DNA of 43,950 nt, taken from Mesostigma viride (Eukaryota; Streptophyta; Mesostigmatophyceae; Mesostigmatales; Mesostigmataceae). Under the pieces are notes generated by a model. It worked only from the letters and a program-made list of their open reading frames with translations, ran no database searches and had not been told where the DNA came from. The position numbers and the translations under genes were made by a program. Below are positions 22,626 to 31,585 of the stretch, piece after piece (position 1 is the first letter of the stretch; each line of letters opens with the position of its first letter). The stretch covers positions 1-43,950 of the forward strand of contig RPFO01000919.1 of assembly GCA_009746045.1 (NCBI GenBank). Direction: 5' to 3'.

Positions 22626-23018
22626 TCAATCCTTTTTAACAACAGTAATGGATAGGGAACCAAACTCCAAAGTGAGAGGAGTATCTGAAGCAGATGCAGA
22701 TGCAGCCCGTTTAGGGGGAGAAGAAGGAGGGGTAGCAAAGACTAGAGCTTCTACTGGAGGGCGACCATGAGGAATAGGGCGTACATGCAGGCCTAAATCT
22801 GTTTGGCTATGATCTATAAGGAACTGCTGAGCTTCTTCAAAGGACATAAATTTCTTATACCTAATTACGTTATATACACGATTCTGAACGATCTTCCTAG
22901 CGTCGGACCAAGAAAGGAAAATGGAGGACCATTGAGGCGTAATCACTACGTAATATTTAGCTAGACTATTATCGCTAGAAGAATGGGAAGGAGCAGTAAA
23001 AGATCGCCGTTGGCTCAT
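22626..23018 (-). CDS. gypsy A first ORF: hybrid-binding-domain (RNase HI-N / viroplasmin-like) protein, 130 aa
   Basis: ATG at 23018 (MSQRRSF), intact to TGA at 22626. Residues ~20-70 read YYVVITPQWSSIFLSW, then KIVQNR, then RYKKFMSFEEAQQFL. This matches the hybrid-binding fold of eukaryotic RNase H1 N-termini and caulimovirus P6 (Pfam Cauli_VI): an aromatic-rich start, a 'tsW' strand, then the diagnostic R-Y-K-K-F and E-E-A-x-x-F-L. That domain binds RNA/DNA hybrids and double-stranded RNA. Here it stands alone, with a Ser/Pro-rich tail and no RNase H catalytic part, upstream of gag. A role in reverse transcription, RNA binding or translation is inferred. The family call rests on motif reading only. 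Confidence 0.75.
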   Translation of the reverse strand: MSQRRSFTAPSHSSSDNSLAKYYVVITPQWSSIFLSWSDARKIVQNRVYNVIRYKKFMSFEEAQQFLIDHSQTDLGLHVRPIPHGRPPVEALVFATPPSSPPKRAASASASDTPLTLEFGSLSITVVKKD

Positions 23019-23545
23019 GGTAACGCACCTGGTAGGTCTTGAGCAGTCAAATGAGGAGAACGAGGAGAAGGCGACTTATCTCGGGTGTCTGAAACCGAAC
23101 CAGATTGACGACGCACGTAGGGACGATGTTTCCAGCGCCAGGTGGTCGTAAGTATCCGGTTTCAAGAATTCTGCGTCCGGCGAAGGGTCGTCTAAATACG
23201 AAGCAGGCAAGATGCAGAAAAAGGGTAATCTACGAGACGCTAGCCGTCTCTCTATCGTCGAACCAAAACCAGCAACTGTCTACGGCAGTAAACCATCTTT
23301 CTAAGGAAACAAGACGAGGAACAGGAGCTATATACGAAAGGATTTTCCGCTTCGAGCAGGTCTAACGTCTAGGCAGGGCGTGTCCTGAATCAGGCAGCAC
23401 TATCCTCCTAGCTTGACGGCGACCCGCCCATTACCTGTCAAGTAGGTGTCGTCTTCTTTTTCCCAGCCGCGGAAGGGTTGATTCAATGACGTATGTTGCA
23501 AAGGATCGTCGTCTCGCTCTCTATCTAAACTACCTCCGAGTCCAT
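23019..23545 (-). other. 5' leader of gypsy A
   Basis: Between the 5' LTR and the first ORF; counterpart of 24477-25003. Immediately after the LTR the sense sequence is A then TGGACTCGGAGG, a candidate primer-binding site beginning TGG; I could not match it to a tRNA. An antisense frame at 23105-23365 is mirrored in gypsy B but shows no protein features. Confidence 0.5.
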
Positions 23546-24116
23546 TGTTACGCCGCAAGCCTCGGCCGCCACCTCTACCTCTACCTGTCCTGATACTACC
23601 TAAACTAGTGAGGCTGCTTCTATACACCCCTAGCGAAAGACGACCGAGACGAACCAGATCTCAATGCATTTACATATGTACTACTGTAATACGCCATAGG
23701 CCATTTAATCAAACCCGTTTACTCCAGGAAAAGAGGAAGGAAACACAACTAAACTGCCGTGACCCAAGCTAATATGTGTTAATTCATTTAACACACGCCG
23801 AGTGACCACACAAGGAGTGGAACGTGCATAAATGGTCACCAACGGTCCAACAGGCTCGGGCCGACCTGGCCCTCGCCTGCAGAAACACAGAAACACAAGC
23901 AGGTGCACAGATGCACGCCTGTCCACTACATTCTACAAAAGGATAAGGACCACTAATATAGTACGCGGCGCGGCGCCCAAAGGCACCCACTATACCACAG
24001 TACTGTTACGGGGACAATCATGTCCAAACTAGAACTGCACGTAACCTAGGAACAACCGAGGCCAAGGACCTAATTTACGTCCGTAACTACATGACGAATT
24101 GTTACGCGACGTAACA
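23546..24116 (-). repeat. 5' LTR of gypsy A
   Basis: 571 bp, starting TGTTACG at 24116 on the minus strand and ending CGTAACA at 23546. It abuts the duplicated CCTGC and the resumed LTR of gypsy B at 24122. Confidence 0.95.
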
Positions 24117-24121
24117 CCTGC

Positions 24122-24476
24122 TTGTGTTTCTGTGTTTCTGCAGGCGAGGGCCAGGTCGGCCCGAGCCTGTTGGACCGTTGGTGACCATTTATGCACGTTC
24201 CACTCCTTGTGTGGTCACTCGGCGTGTGTTAAATGAATTGACACATATAGGCTTGGGTCACGGCAGTGTAGTTGTGTTTCCTTCCTCTTTTCCTGGAGTA
24301 AACGGGTTTGATTAAATGGCCTATGGCGTATTACAGTAGTACATATGTAAATGCATTGAGATCTGGTTCGTCTCGGTCGTCTTTCGCTAGGGGTGTATAT
24401 AGAAGCAGCCTCACTAGTTTAGGTAGTATCAGGACAGGTAGAGGTAGAGGTGGTGGCCGAGGCTTGCGGCGTAACA
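24122..24476 (+). repeat. 5' LTR of gypsy B, right part
   Basis: This continues the LTR begun at 262-479 after the target duplication, ending GCGGCGTAACA at 24476. Together the parts make about 573 bp. TGTAA at 24346-24350 is a candidate poly(A) signal within the LTR. Candidate PBS: TGGACTCGG from 24478. Confidence 0.93.
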
Positions 24477-25003
24477 ATGGACTCGGAGGTAGTTTAGATA
24501 GAGAGCGAGACGACGATCCTTTGCAACATACGTCATTGAATCAACCCTTCCGCGGCTGGGAAAAAGAAGACGACACCTACTTGACAGGTAATGGGCGGGT
24601 CGCCGTCAAGCTAGGAGGATAGTGCTGCCTGATTCGGGACACGCCCTGCCTAGACGTTAGACCTGCTCGAAGCGGAAAATCCTTTCGTATATAGCTCCTG
24701 TTCCTCGTCTTGTTTCCTTAGAAAGATGGTTTACTGCCGTAGACAGTTGCTGGTTTTGGTTCGACGATAGAGAGACGGCTAGCGTCTCGTAGATTACCCT
24801 TTTTCTGCATCTTGCCTGCTTTGTATTTAGACGACCCTTCGCCGGACGCAGAATTCTTGAAACAGGATACTTACGACCACCTGGCGCTGGAAACATCGTC
24901 CCTACGTGCGTCGTCAATCTGGTTCGGTTTCAGACACCCGAGATAAGTCGCCTTCTCCTCGTTCTCCTCATTTGACTGCTCAAGACCTACCAGGTGCGTT
25001 ACC
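24477..25003 (+). other. 5' leader of gypsy B, with an ORF running out of the LTR
   Basis: A frame open from 24308 in the LTR to 24622 codes a 104-aa peptide with an RGG-like patch (TGRGRGGGRGLRRNNG), followed by an acidic DRERDDD stretch; gypsy A keeps the downstream 75 codons. A good donor (GACAG/GTAATG near 24586) and an acceptor (CTACCAG near 24990) raise the possibility of a spliced leader. No other feature seen. Confidence 0.35.
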
Positions 25004-25404
25004 ATGAGCCAACGGCGATCTTTTACTGCTCCTTCCCATTCTTCTAGCGATAATAGTCTAGCTAAATATTACGTAGTGATTACGCCTCAATGGTCCTCCA
25101 TTTTCCTTTCTTGGTCCGACGCTAGGAAGATCGTTCAGAATCGTGTATATAACGTAATTAGGTATAAGAAATTTATGTCCTTTGAAGAAGCTCAGCAGTT
25201 CCTTATAGATCATAGCCAAACAGATTTAGGCCTGCAATGCATGATGTACGCCCTATTCCTCATGGTCGCCCTCCAGTAGAAGCTCTAGTCTTTGCTACCC
25301 CTCCTTCTTCTCCCCCTAAACGGGCTGCATCTGCATCTGCTTCAGATACTCCTCTCACTTTGGAGTTTGGTTCCCTATCCATTACTGTTGTTAAAAAGGA
25401 TTGA
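25004..25404 (+). pseudogene. gypsy B first ORF (hybrid-binding-domain protein), broken
   Basis: Same start and domain as 22626-23018, but an 8-nt insertion near 25237 (around ATGCATGA) shifts the frame after residue ~77, giving an early stop at 25279. The RYKKF...EEAQQFL part lies before the break and is unchanged. The original stop position is 25402-25404. Confidence 0.8.
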
Positions 25405-25495
25405 TTTTAATTTTGTTCCTGCTGCATACCTTCAAGGTTTTTCCTTTTTCCTTTGTTGCTTTCTTCTAGATTCCTATTCCTTTACGTAATTAAAG

Positions 25496-27385
25496 ATGGA
25501 TCCAGTGGGTGGAGATATGTCGCCTATACCTACCAATAATAATAATAATAATACTACTAATAACACTAACAATAACAATACTCGTGGTAACCGACGGGAC
25601 TCCTTGGAAACGGTACACCATCTCACCCCTCAAGGTATTCTGCGTACCTCACCTCCTTCTCCTGTTGCTGGTGGTCGCCGTCGTCCCTCAATTACCCCAC
25701 CTACCTATGAACAACGTATTTCCCAAGTCAGATTTAGTGAGGAACCTTCTTTCGTTGTGAACCAGGCCCCTGCCCCTTCTGCAACCTTGGCTCACCCCTC
25801 CAGCAGGTCCTCACACACTAACAATGCTCCTAGGCCTCCTTCCCACCCTGTGCCTTCAATGCCTGCTATTAACACGGGTCGTACCTCGGCCCCTGTCGGC
25901 CCTTCTGGGCGCCCTAGTGCAGTTCCCTTTTACCCACCTGCTTCCTGGTCCTACCCTGAGACGGCCTATGAGGCTGCCCAGGTTCCTACCCGTGTGGCTG
26001 ATTTAGAAGTTAATAATGATTTCAGTACCATGCCCCTAGATGATAGGAATTATGATCATTTTGCCTATTCCTCTCTTCGTGAGCAATATACTGTCCCCTT
26101 CTCCTATGGGCACCATCCGGAAACGGTGGCTCCCTCTAGACCCCTACCCAAGACTTTTCCTATCCCTTCCTTCTATCCCGCTTATGTAGCAGTGGAAGAT
26201 AGTGGCCCTATGGGAAAAACTGATTCTTCTAATCCCCCTAAGCCTCCTGCTCTTCCCCTCTTTGCCAACCTTCCTAAGCTGGATGTCAAGTCTACCCCTC
26301 AACAGTTTTTCACCTTCATTATGTTGCTCACCCAGAACACAGAGTCCTGGCAGAACCACAATAGGTGGCGCCTCTCTGATGCTGTACTAGTTCCTCATTA
26401 TCTTACTACCTGCATTACTCCTGAACTTGCTAACCTCATCCAGTGTGAGTCTCTTGCCTCTCATGCCTACCCAAACTCTGTAGCAGAATTGTTCAAGCGT
26501 TTAGAGAACCATTTAGTCCCTCCCGATGCAGATTGGCAGGATAGATTATCCTTTGGCACCTTGCAGCAGGGTACCAAGTCCTTCAAAGAATATATGAAAG
26601 AGTTTGATGCTCAGATGGTACGAATTAGGGATTTGTCGGGTGCAGAAGTACGTGCTCGCTTCCTTCAGGGCCTCAGTAGACCCTTATTGCGTGAGGTCAA
26701 GCGCCAGTTCTCTGCCTACCGTTTTACTGACCTGCCCCTCAAGCATGTGCGCCAGCATCTTTTACGAGTAGCAGATTTCTTCTCCACACCTTCTCTTCCT
26801 ACCCGTTCCCGTATTAATAATATTTCCTCCCGTTAGGCGTTTCCATTGGTCTTATCGTAGTATAGAGCTTTGACATGGCTCTGTATATAGGTTTATAGCT
26901 GGGCGTTTGCTTTGGTTTGAGTGATTTCACTCTGCTGTAAGTAATTATATTTTTAATATATAATATTAGCCTTACCCCTGAGGAGGAGAACTCCTATGTA
27001 GAAGAATTAGATATCTGTGTGACTGACCTTTCAGCTCTGGATGTCTCTCATATCACCTGCTATCATTGTAAGGAAGTAGGTCTGACATCTTAAACGTGAG
27101 TGCCCCAAGTTCCTTTCGGGTGCTCCCCCTCATCCCGACGCTCGCCCTCCTCGTACCCCTCAGCGTGCTCCTATTCGTCCCACTTCAGGACGCATTCCTT
27201 CAGCTACCCCTAGTAGGCTGAATGCTGTGCAGACAGGATCCCCAGGGTTCCCCTATGATAATCAGGCTCCCGCACCCTCTTCAATCCCTCGTGACCCTCC
27301 AGCAGTGGCTTTTCCGCCAGGGTCTTCTTCGGGGTTCGTTCCTATGGATTTGGGGGGGGAGGGGGAACAGTAGGCCTGTCAGCGG
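25496..27385 (+). pseudogene. gypsy B gag, interrupted by a 143-bp insertion and small indels
   Basis: ATG at 25496 with the N-terminal frame intact here (unlike gypsy A). It runs 446 codons until a 143-bp insertion at 26825 supplies a stop. After 26968 gag sequence continues. A 4-nt insertion near 27083 destroys the zinc knuckle after CYHCKEVG, and further indels near 27353 (one extra G) and 27396 (GGCC) follow. This copy cannot make full Gag. Confidence 0.88.
26825..26967. mobile_element. 143-bp insertion of unknown type in gypsy B gag
   Basis: Absent from gypsy A. It is bracketed by ATAATATT at 26817-26824 and 26960-26967, so 135 bp plus an apparent 8-bp target duplication (AT-rich, so partly chance-prone). 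No terminal inverted repeats seen. The interior has two GGCGTTT copies, an imperfect hairpin (TATAGAGC/GCTCTGTATA), a short hairpin GAGTG/CACTC and a TGTAA, then an AT-rich tail. It could be a small non-autonomous element; a hAT MITE would also give 8 bp but should have TIRs. Confidence 0.55.
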
Positions 27386-27439
27386 CCCGGGGGTAACCTG
27401 GACAGGTCCTTAGATAGTACCCCAGATAATAATTTTTGC

Positions 27440-29872
27440 TTGCCTGTTTTTATAACCTCTGTAGGAGCTGAATCATCCCTACCACTACGTGTGCGTCCTC
27501 TTATGTTCTTGAATGGTGGCTTAACCGTCCCTCATACTGTTGTAGACCCCTTCCTGCATGCTGATGAACTCTTGAATGTCTCTGTGTTAGTGGATAGCGG
27601 TGCGGCTAGCTCCTTTGTGAGCGAGGCCCTAGTTAGGCGTTTAGGACTAGTCCCTACCCCTCACACAAAAACTGTCACTGTCCATTATGCTGACGGTCGC
27701 ACCAGTCATTCCCCGGGTACGGTGTCCCTTCCCCTGGTCATACAAGGACGTACGGTCAACCTGACGGCCACTATAGGCCCTATCACTACAGCTGATGTAT
27801 TACTAGGATTAGATTGGCATCAGGATAATAAAATCACTATTAATTATGATACTATGGTCATTTGGTTTCCAGATAGCTCCTACTGGGTACCAGAACGTCA
27901 TTATAGATTAGAAAATTTATCCTTGGTAGATATTACTCCTCCTGCACCTGTTGATCCTCCTGTGAGACCTATACCTGAAGTATTAATGTCCAATGACGAA
28001 TTGCGATCTGAACTAAAGGAATATGGATACCTATTATGTATGTTCCTTCAGTTAGAAGTACAAGAGATACCTATCACTAATAATAGTGTGGATATAGATG
28101 TAAATACAGTGGATACAATAGGAGTGGGATTTACTGAAAATGAAATAGTTAGATACATGGCTGTGATAGATTCCTCAAAAGTATTTGAAGAAAAGACTCC
28201 TTCTTATCCTCCTCCTCGTTCTGTTTTACACCGTGTAGTTATCAAGGACGGTGCAGTTCCTACGCACTCTCCGATGTATAGAATGGGCCCTACAGAATTA
28301 AAGGAACTAAAACAGATTTTAGTATCACTATTAGAAGCAGGATTGATAGAGCCTAGTAACTCCCCCTACTCCGCTGGTGTCCTGTTAGTTCCTAAGCCAA
28401 ATGGCAAGTTTCGCCTAGTTACTGATTATAGGAAGCTAAACGATATTACTGTGAAGTCTAAATACCCTCTACCTCGTATTGATGATATATTTAATAAGGT
28501 TAAAGGTTCTACCTGTTTCACAGTACTAGATTGTGCGGATGGTTTTTGGCAACTACGTATAGCTCCTGAGGATTGCCACAAAACCGCCTTTGCTACCCCT
28601 TTTGGGCATTATCAGTTTAGAGTAGCGGCTATGGGACTCTGTAACTCTCCTGCCTCTTTCCAAATGTTAATGAATGAAGTGCTTAGACCTGTTATGGGAA
28701 ATTCCCACCTTCCTCAAGTGTCCTCTGATTTAAAGGATCCTTCCTTCTCCTCTGTTTCTTTATCTGAGCATGACCGTTCTTGTGCTCAAGCTTACTTAGA
28801 TGATATCCTTATTTATTCTCCTGATTTTGAAACGCACCTACGTGATTTAAAGAAAGTACTAGAAATCATGGCTGAAAATTCTTTATGGGCGCGCCGTGCT
28901 AAAGTTCGTTCGGGTAGGAGTGTCCCATTTTTAGGGCACGTCCTGTCAGATGCCGGGGTTGCTACCGACCCTGACAAGACTAAGTCAATTCAGGAATGGC
29001 CTACCCCTACCGACGTTAAAGGTGTACGTAGTTTTCTAGGAATTGCTTCTTACTATAGGCGTTTTATCCCGCGTTTCGCAACTATAGCAGCTCCTATTAA
29101 TCATCTATTAAAGAAGGATATCCCCTTTGTTTGGAGTAGTGAATGTCAGTCGGCTTTTCAGTGTCTAAAATCCCTACTCCTCTCCCCTCCTGTACTCATC
29201 CTACCGGATACTACTAAACCCTTTGTTGTAGCCACAGATGCTAGCAAGGTAGCTATAGGGGGCGTCCTTCTCCAGGATCAGGGTCAGGGCTTACAGCCAA
29301 TCGAGTATATCTCTAGGACAATGCTTCCTGCGGAGCGTAACTATCCCGTCCACCAGCAAGAACTATTAGCTGTGGTGTACTGTTGCCACGCGTGGCAGCA
29401 CTTTCTTAAAGGTGCTCAATTTGATGTTTGTCTGAATGAACCCTGTGAGATTGATCCTTATAGATTAGTTATCCAGACAGATCACCGCCCTCTTACCCAT
29501 CTTCTCTCACAACCCAACCTTACCCCTCGTCAAGCGCGCTGGATGGAGTTTTTAGCACAGTTCTCCCCTTTTAAACTTCAGTATGTTAAGGGTGTAGATA
29601 ACATAGTACCAGATGCACTCTCTCGTCGTGCAGATTACTCCTTTTTCGAGGACCTTGATGTTCTCAATACTACTCTAGTTCCTACTACTATGGGTGTAAC
29701 CCCGTATGGTGAACTACCTGATGATGAATCCTATGCCTACCTCTTTCATACAGCTGTTCGCATGCCTGATCTCCTTTCTCACGTAGGACTCTCTCTCCCG
29801 TGTGAGGCCCTTCCTGTGGTCTCGGTGGGGGGGAGGGGAAAAATAAAATTTCTATACCGCTTAGCCATATAG
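27440..29872 (+). CDS. gypsy B pol: protease - reverse transcriptase - RNase H, intact frame
   Basis: The frame opens just after TAG (about 27412), with the first protease-like sequence at 27440 (TTG; no ATG), so it is probably made as a Gag fusion or by other recoding. Aspartic protease VLVDSGAASSFV at residue ~48. RT from ~230: KFRLVTDYRKLNDIT, FTVLDCADGFWQL, and YLDDILIYSPDF with the catalytic DD at ~452. RNase H ~595-730: FVVATDASKVAIGG, HQELLAVVY, LVIQTDHRPL, VPDALSRR, all acidic residues present. It ends KIKFLYRLAI and TAG shortly after a G7 run that separates it from integrase. All catalytic motifs are present. Confidence 0.95.
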   Translation: MPVFITSVGAESSLPLRVRPLMFLNGGLTVPHTVVDPFLHADELLNVSVLVDSGAASSFVSEALVRRLGLVPTPHTKTVTVHYADGRTSHSPGTVSLPLVIQGRTVNLTATIGPITTADVLLGLDWHQDNKITINYDTMVIWFPDSSYWVPERHYRLENLSLVDITPPAPVDPPVRPIPEVLMSNDELRSELKEYGYLLCMFLQLEVQEIPITNNSVDIDVNTVDTIGVGFTENEIVRYMAVIDSSKVFEEKTPSYPPPRSVLHRVVIKDGAVPTHSPMYRMGPTELKELKQILVSLLEAGLIEPSNSPYSAGVLLVPKPNGKFRLVTDYRKLNDITVKSKYPLPRIDDIFNKVKGSTCFTVLDCADGFWQLRIAPEDCHKTAFATPFGHYQFRVAAMGLCNSPASFQMLMNEVLRPVMGNSHLPQVSSDLKDPSFSSVSLSEHDRSCAQAYLDDILIYSPDFETHLRDLKKVLEIMAENSLWARRAKVRSGRSVPFLGHVLSDAGVATDPDKTKSIQEWPTPTDVKGVRSFLGIASYYRRFIPRFATIAAPINHLLKKDIPFVWSSECQSAFQCLKSLLLSPPVLILPDTTKPFVVATDASKVAIGGVLLQDQGQGLQPIEYISRTMLPAERNYPVHQQELLAVVYCCHAWQHFLKGAQFDVCLNEPCEIDPYRLVIQTDHRPLTHLLSQPNLTPRQARWMEFLAQFSPFKLQYVKGVDNIVPDALSRRADYSFFEDLDVLNTTLVPTTMGVTPYGELPDDESYAYLFHTAVRMPDLLSHVGLSLPCEALPVVSVGGRGKIKFLYRLAI
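29827..29833 (+). promoter_or_regulatory. G7 heptamer, candidate -1 frameshift site between RNase H and integrase
   Basis: In the pol frame the codons are GTG GGG GGG AGG, so the heptamer reads G GGG GGG. Slipping back one base on it leads into the integrase frame (GAG GGG AAA AAT...), which is open from here to 31509. Gypsy A has the same seven G (18354-18360). Loss of one G in a shared ancestor would give the same picture. Confidence 0.45.
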
Positions 29873-31509
29873 CGACTAGGTCAGGAAAGTCTTATGAACA
29901 CATAGTCCCTCTAGGACCTCCCCTTCTCTTTGGCAAGGCGGTAGGAGATCTCTTTAAACCTGTTCTGGATACCTCTGTAGCGATGCCTACCTCTGATCTC
30001 GAACGTCTTATTAGTAGATTTACGGCCACTGAGCCGGAAGCATTAGCTGCCATTGCTGCCCATCCCCAACAATTAGGCAAGCACCCTTGTAAATTTGTAG
30101 GTGGATTTTTATATGTGCAGATAGCAGATTCTCCCCCTCAATGGCGCCTGTATGTCCCTCCTATCTGTCGCTCCTCCTTGCTCTTTGAGTTGCATGACTT
30201 AGCTGCTCACCAGGGTGGTAAACGGGTACGGGACCTAGTAGCCCGCTCTTACTACTGGCCTTCCCTTTTAAAGGATGTAGATGAGTATGTTAGAACCTGT
30301 CAATCTTGCCAGGAGATGAAACCCAACAATGTAGGACAGATAGCAGAGCCTAGGACCTTACCTGATCCCATCATGCCGTGGGACTCCATTATGATGGATT
30401 TTGTAGGACCTTTTAGGAAGAATGATAGAGGTAACGCCCAGATCCTTGTTTTTGTAGATCGTTTTACTCGTATGTGTCATCTCGTGCCGTGTCCCTTAGA
30501 ACTCACCGCACGCGATTGCGCACGCCTATACCTTAATAACGTATATAGATATCATGGTTTGAGTAGGCAGTTTATTAGTGATAAGGATAAGTTATTTACT
30601 TCTGATTTTTGGCAGCAGTTCTTCGCTGCTATCGGTACCAAGGTCACCTTCGGTACTGCCTACCACTCCTCCTCGTCTCATTTAGTAGAACGTTTGAATA
30701 GGGTAGTGGAAGAAGCTCTGCGTCACTATGTGAATGGCTCTGGGAGTGATTGGGAGGATTACCTATGTTTGGTAGAGTTTTCCCTTAACAACTGCCCTCA
30801 GGCTGCGCATGGTTATACGCCCTTCTTCCTAGATACTGGTAGACAACCTCTTACCCCTACCTCTCTTTTAGCTAGTCCTTTAAGGGACAAGGATGATGTG
30901 TCCCGGGATACTGTAGAAGGTGTGCAGGCGTTATTAGATAAGATGAAGAATGCACACGACAACGCTATTGCAGGGTACCATAGGGCGCAGGCCAAATACC
31001 TTGCTAGGTTGCGTGCCTCATTAGATAGAAGAGCACCTGAGATAGAAATAGGAGATTTAGTCTTAGTAGAAGGCCCCCGTGTTGGCCGCTTCGCTCATAA
31101 GTTCGAAGCTGAACTGAAAGTGAAACTTAGGCCCGCCTTCTTAGGACCCTTCCGTGTGTTGTCTAGAGTAGGTAATTTTCTGTATGAGATAGATATTCCT
31201 ACCTCTTGGCAGACCCACTCTCGCACCTTTCATAGAAGCCAGCTGAAGCTCTATCATCAGAGCACGTTCGCTGGTAGAGAATTGGCCCCTGCCCCTTTAG
31301 AGCATAACCCGGATACTGGTGAGGTAGAGGATGAGGTAGAGGGTATCGTGGCCCATAGAGATATCAAAAAAGGCCGCGGTACCCAGCGCCAGTATAAGGT
31401 GAAGTGGATGTATGCTCGTAGTGAGGTAGATAAGGTCTGGTATACTGAGAGTGAGCTAGATGGGTGTAGTCGCCTGCTGCAGGAGTATAAAACCCTGCAT
31501 AAGCTCTAG
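29834..31509 (+). CDS. gypsy B integrase with C-terminal chromodomain
   Basis: Continuous frame from the G7 run; first ATG at 29983 gives 508 aa. HHCC zinc-binding domain at residues ~70-112 (HDLAAH ... CQSCQEM). DDE core: Asp in MMDFVGPF (~137), Asp in FISDKDKLF (~198), Glu in HLVERLNRVVEE (~236). A GPF/HSRTFHRSQLKLY-type C-terminal region is followed by a chromodomain at ~445-500 (EVEGIVAHRDI, QYKVKWMYA, VWYTESELDGC, LLQEY). The chromodomain places the family with chromoviruses and would target insertion to marked chromatin. No damage seen, unlike the copy in gypsy A. The ORF3 frame is already open across the stop. Confidence 0.95.
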
Positions 31510-31585
31510 TTGTAGACCTTCTCCTCTCTTATGTTATGTCTGCTGTCGACGGATGGTTGGTTGTCCCCTCCCCTCCGCAGCCGTC

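Larger units (their letters stand above)
480..24116 (-). mobile_element. gypsy A: minus-strand Ty3/gypsy chromovirus with two LTRs
   Basis: A complete element lies between two LTRs of 571 bp each (480-1050 and 23546-24116). It is flanked by the 5-bp duplication CCTGC at 475-479 and 24117-24121, and sits inside the 5' LTR of gypsy B. Without CACTA-1 it is about 10.65 kb. Order on the minus strand: LTR, leader, hybrid-binding-domain ORF, gag, PR-RT-RH, integrase-chromodomain, ORF3, purine tract, LTR. Its two LTRs differ at only a handful of positions, so the insertion is fairly young. Gag, pol, integrase and ORF3 each carry at least one frameshift or deletion. Confidence 0.95.

Noticed and set aside
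23105-23365. Antisense 86-codon frame in the gypsy leader, present in both copies
   Set aside because: The copies are nearly identical, so keeping it is not evidence of selection; no protein features.
26825-26967. Insertion in gag considered as an introner (spliceable insertion)
   Set aside because: Using the available GT and AG would leave five extra bases and shift the gag frame.
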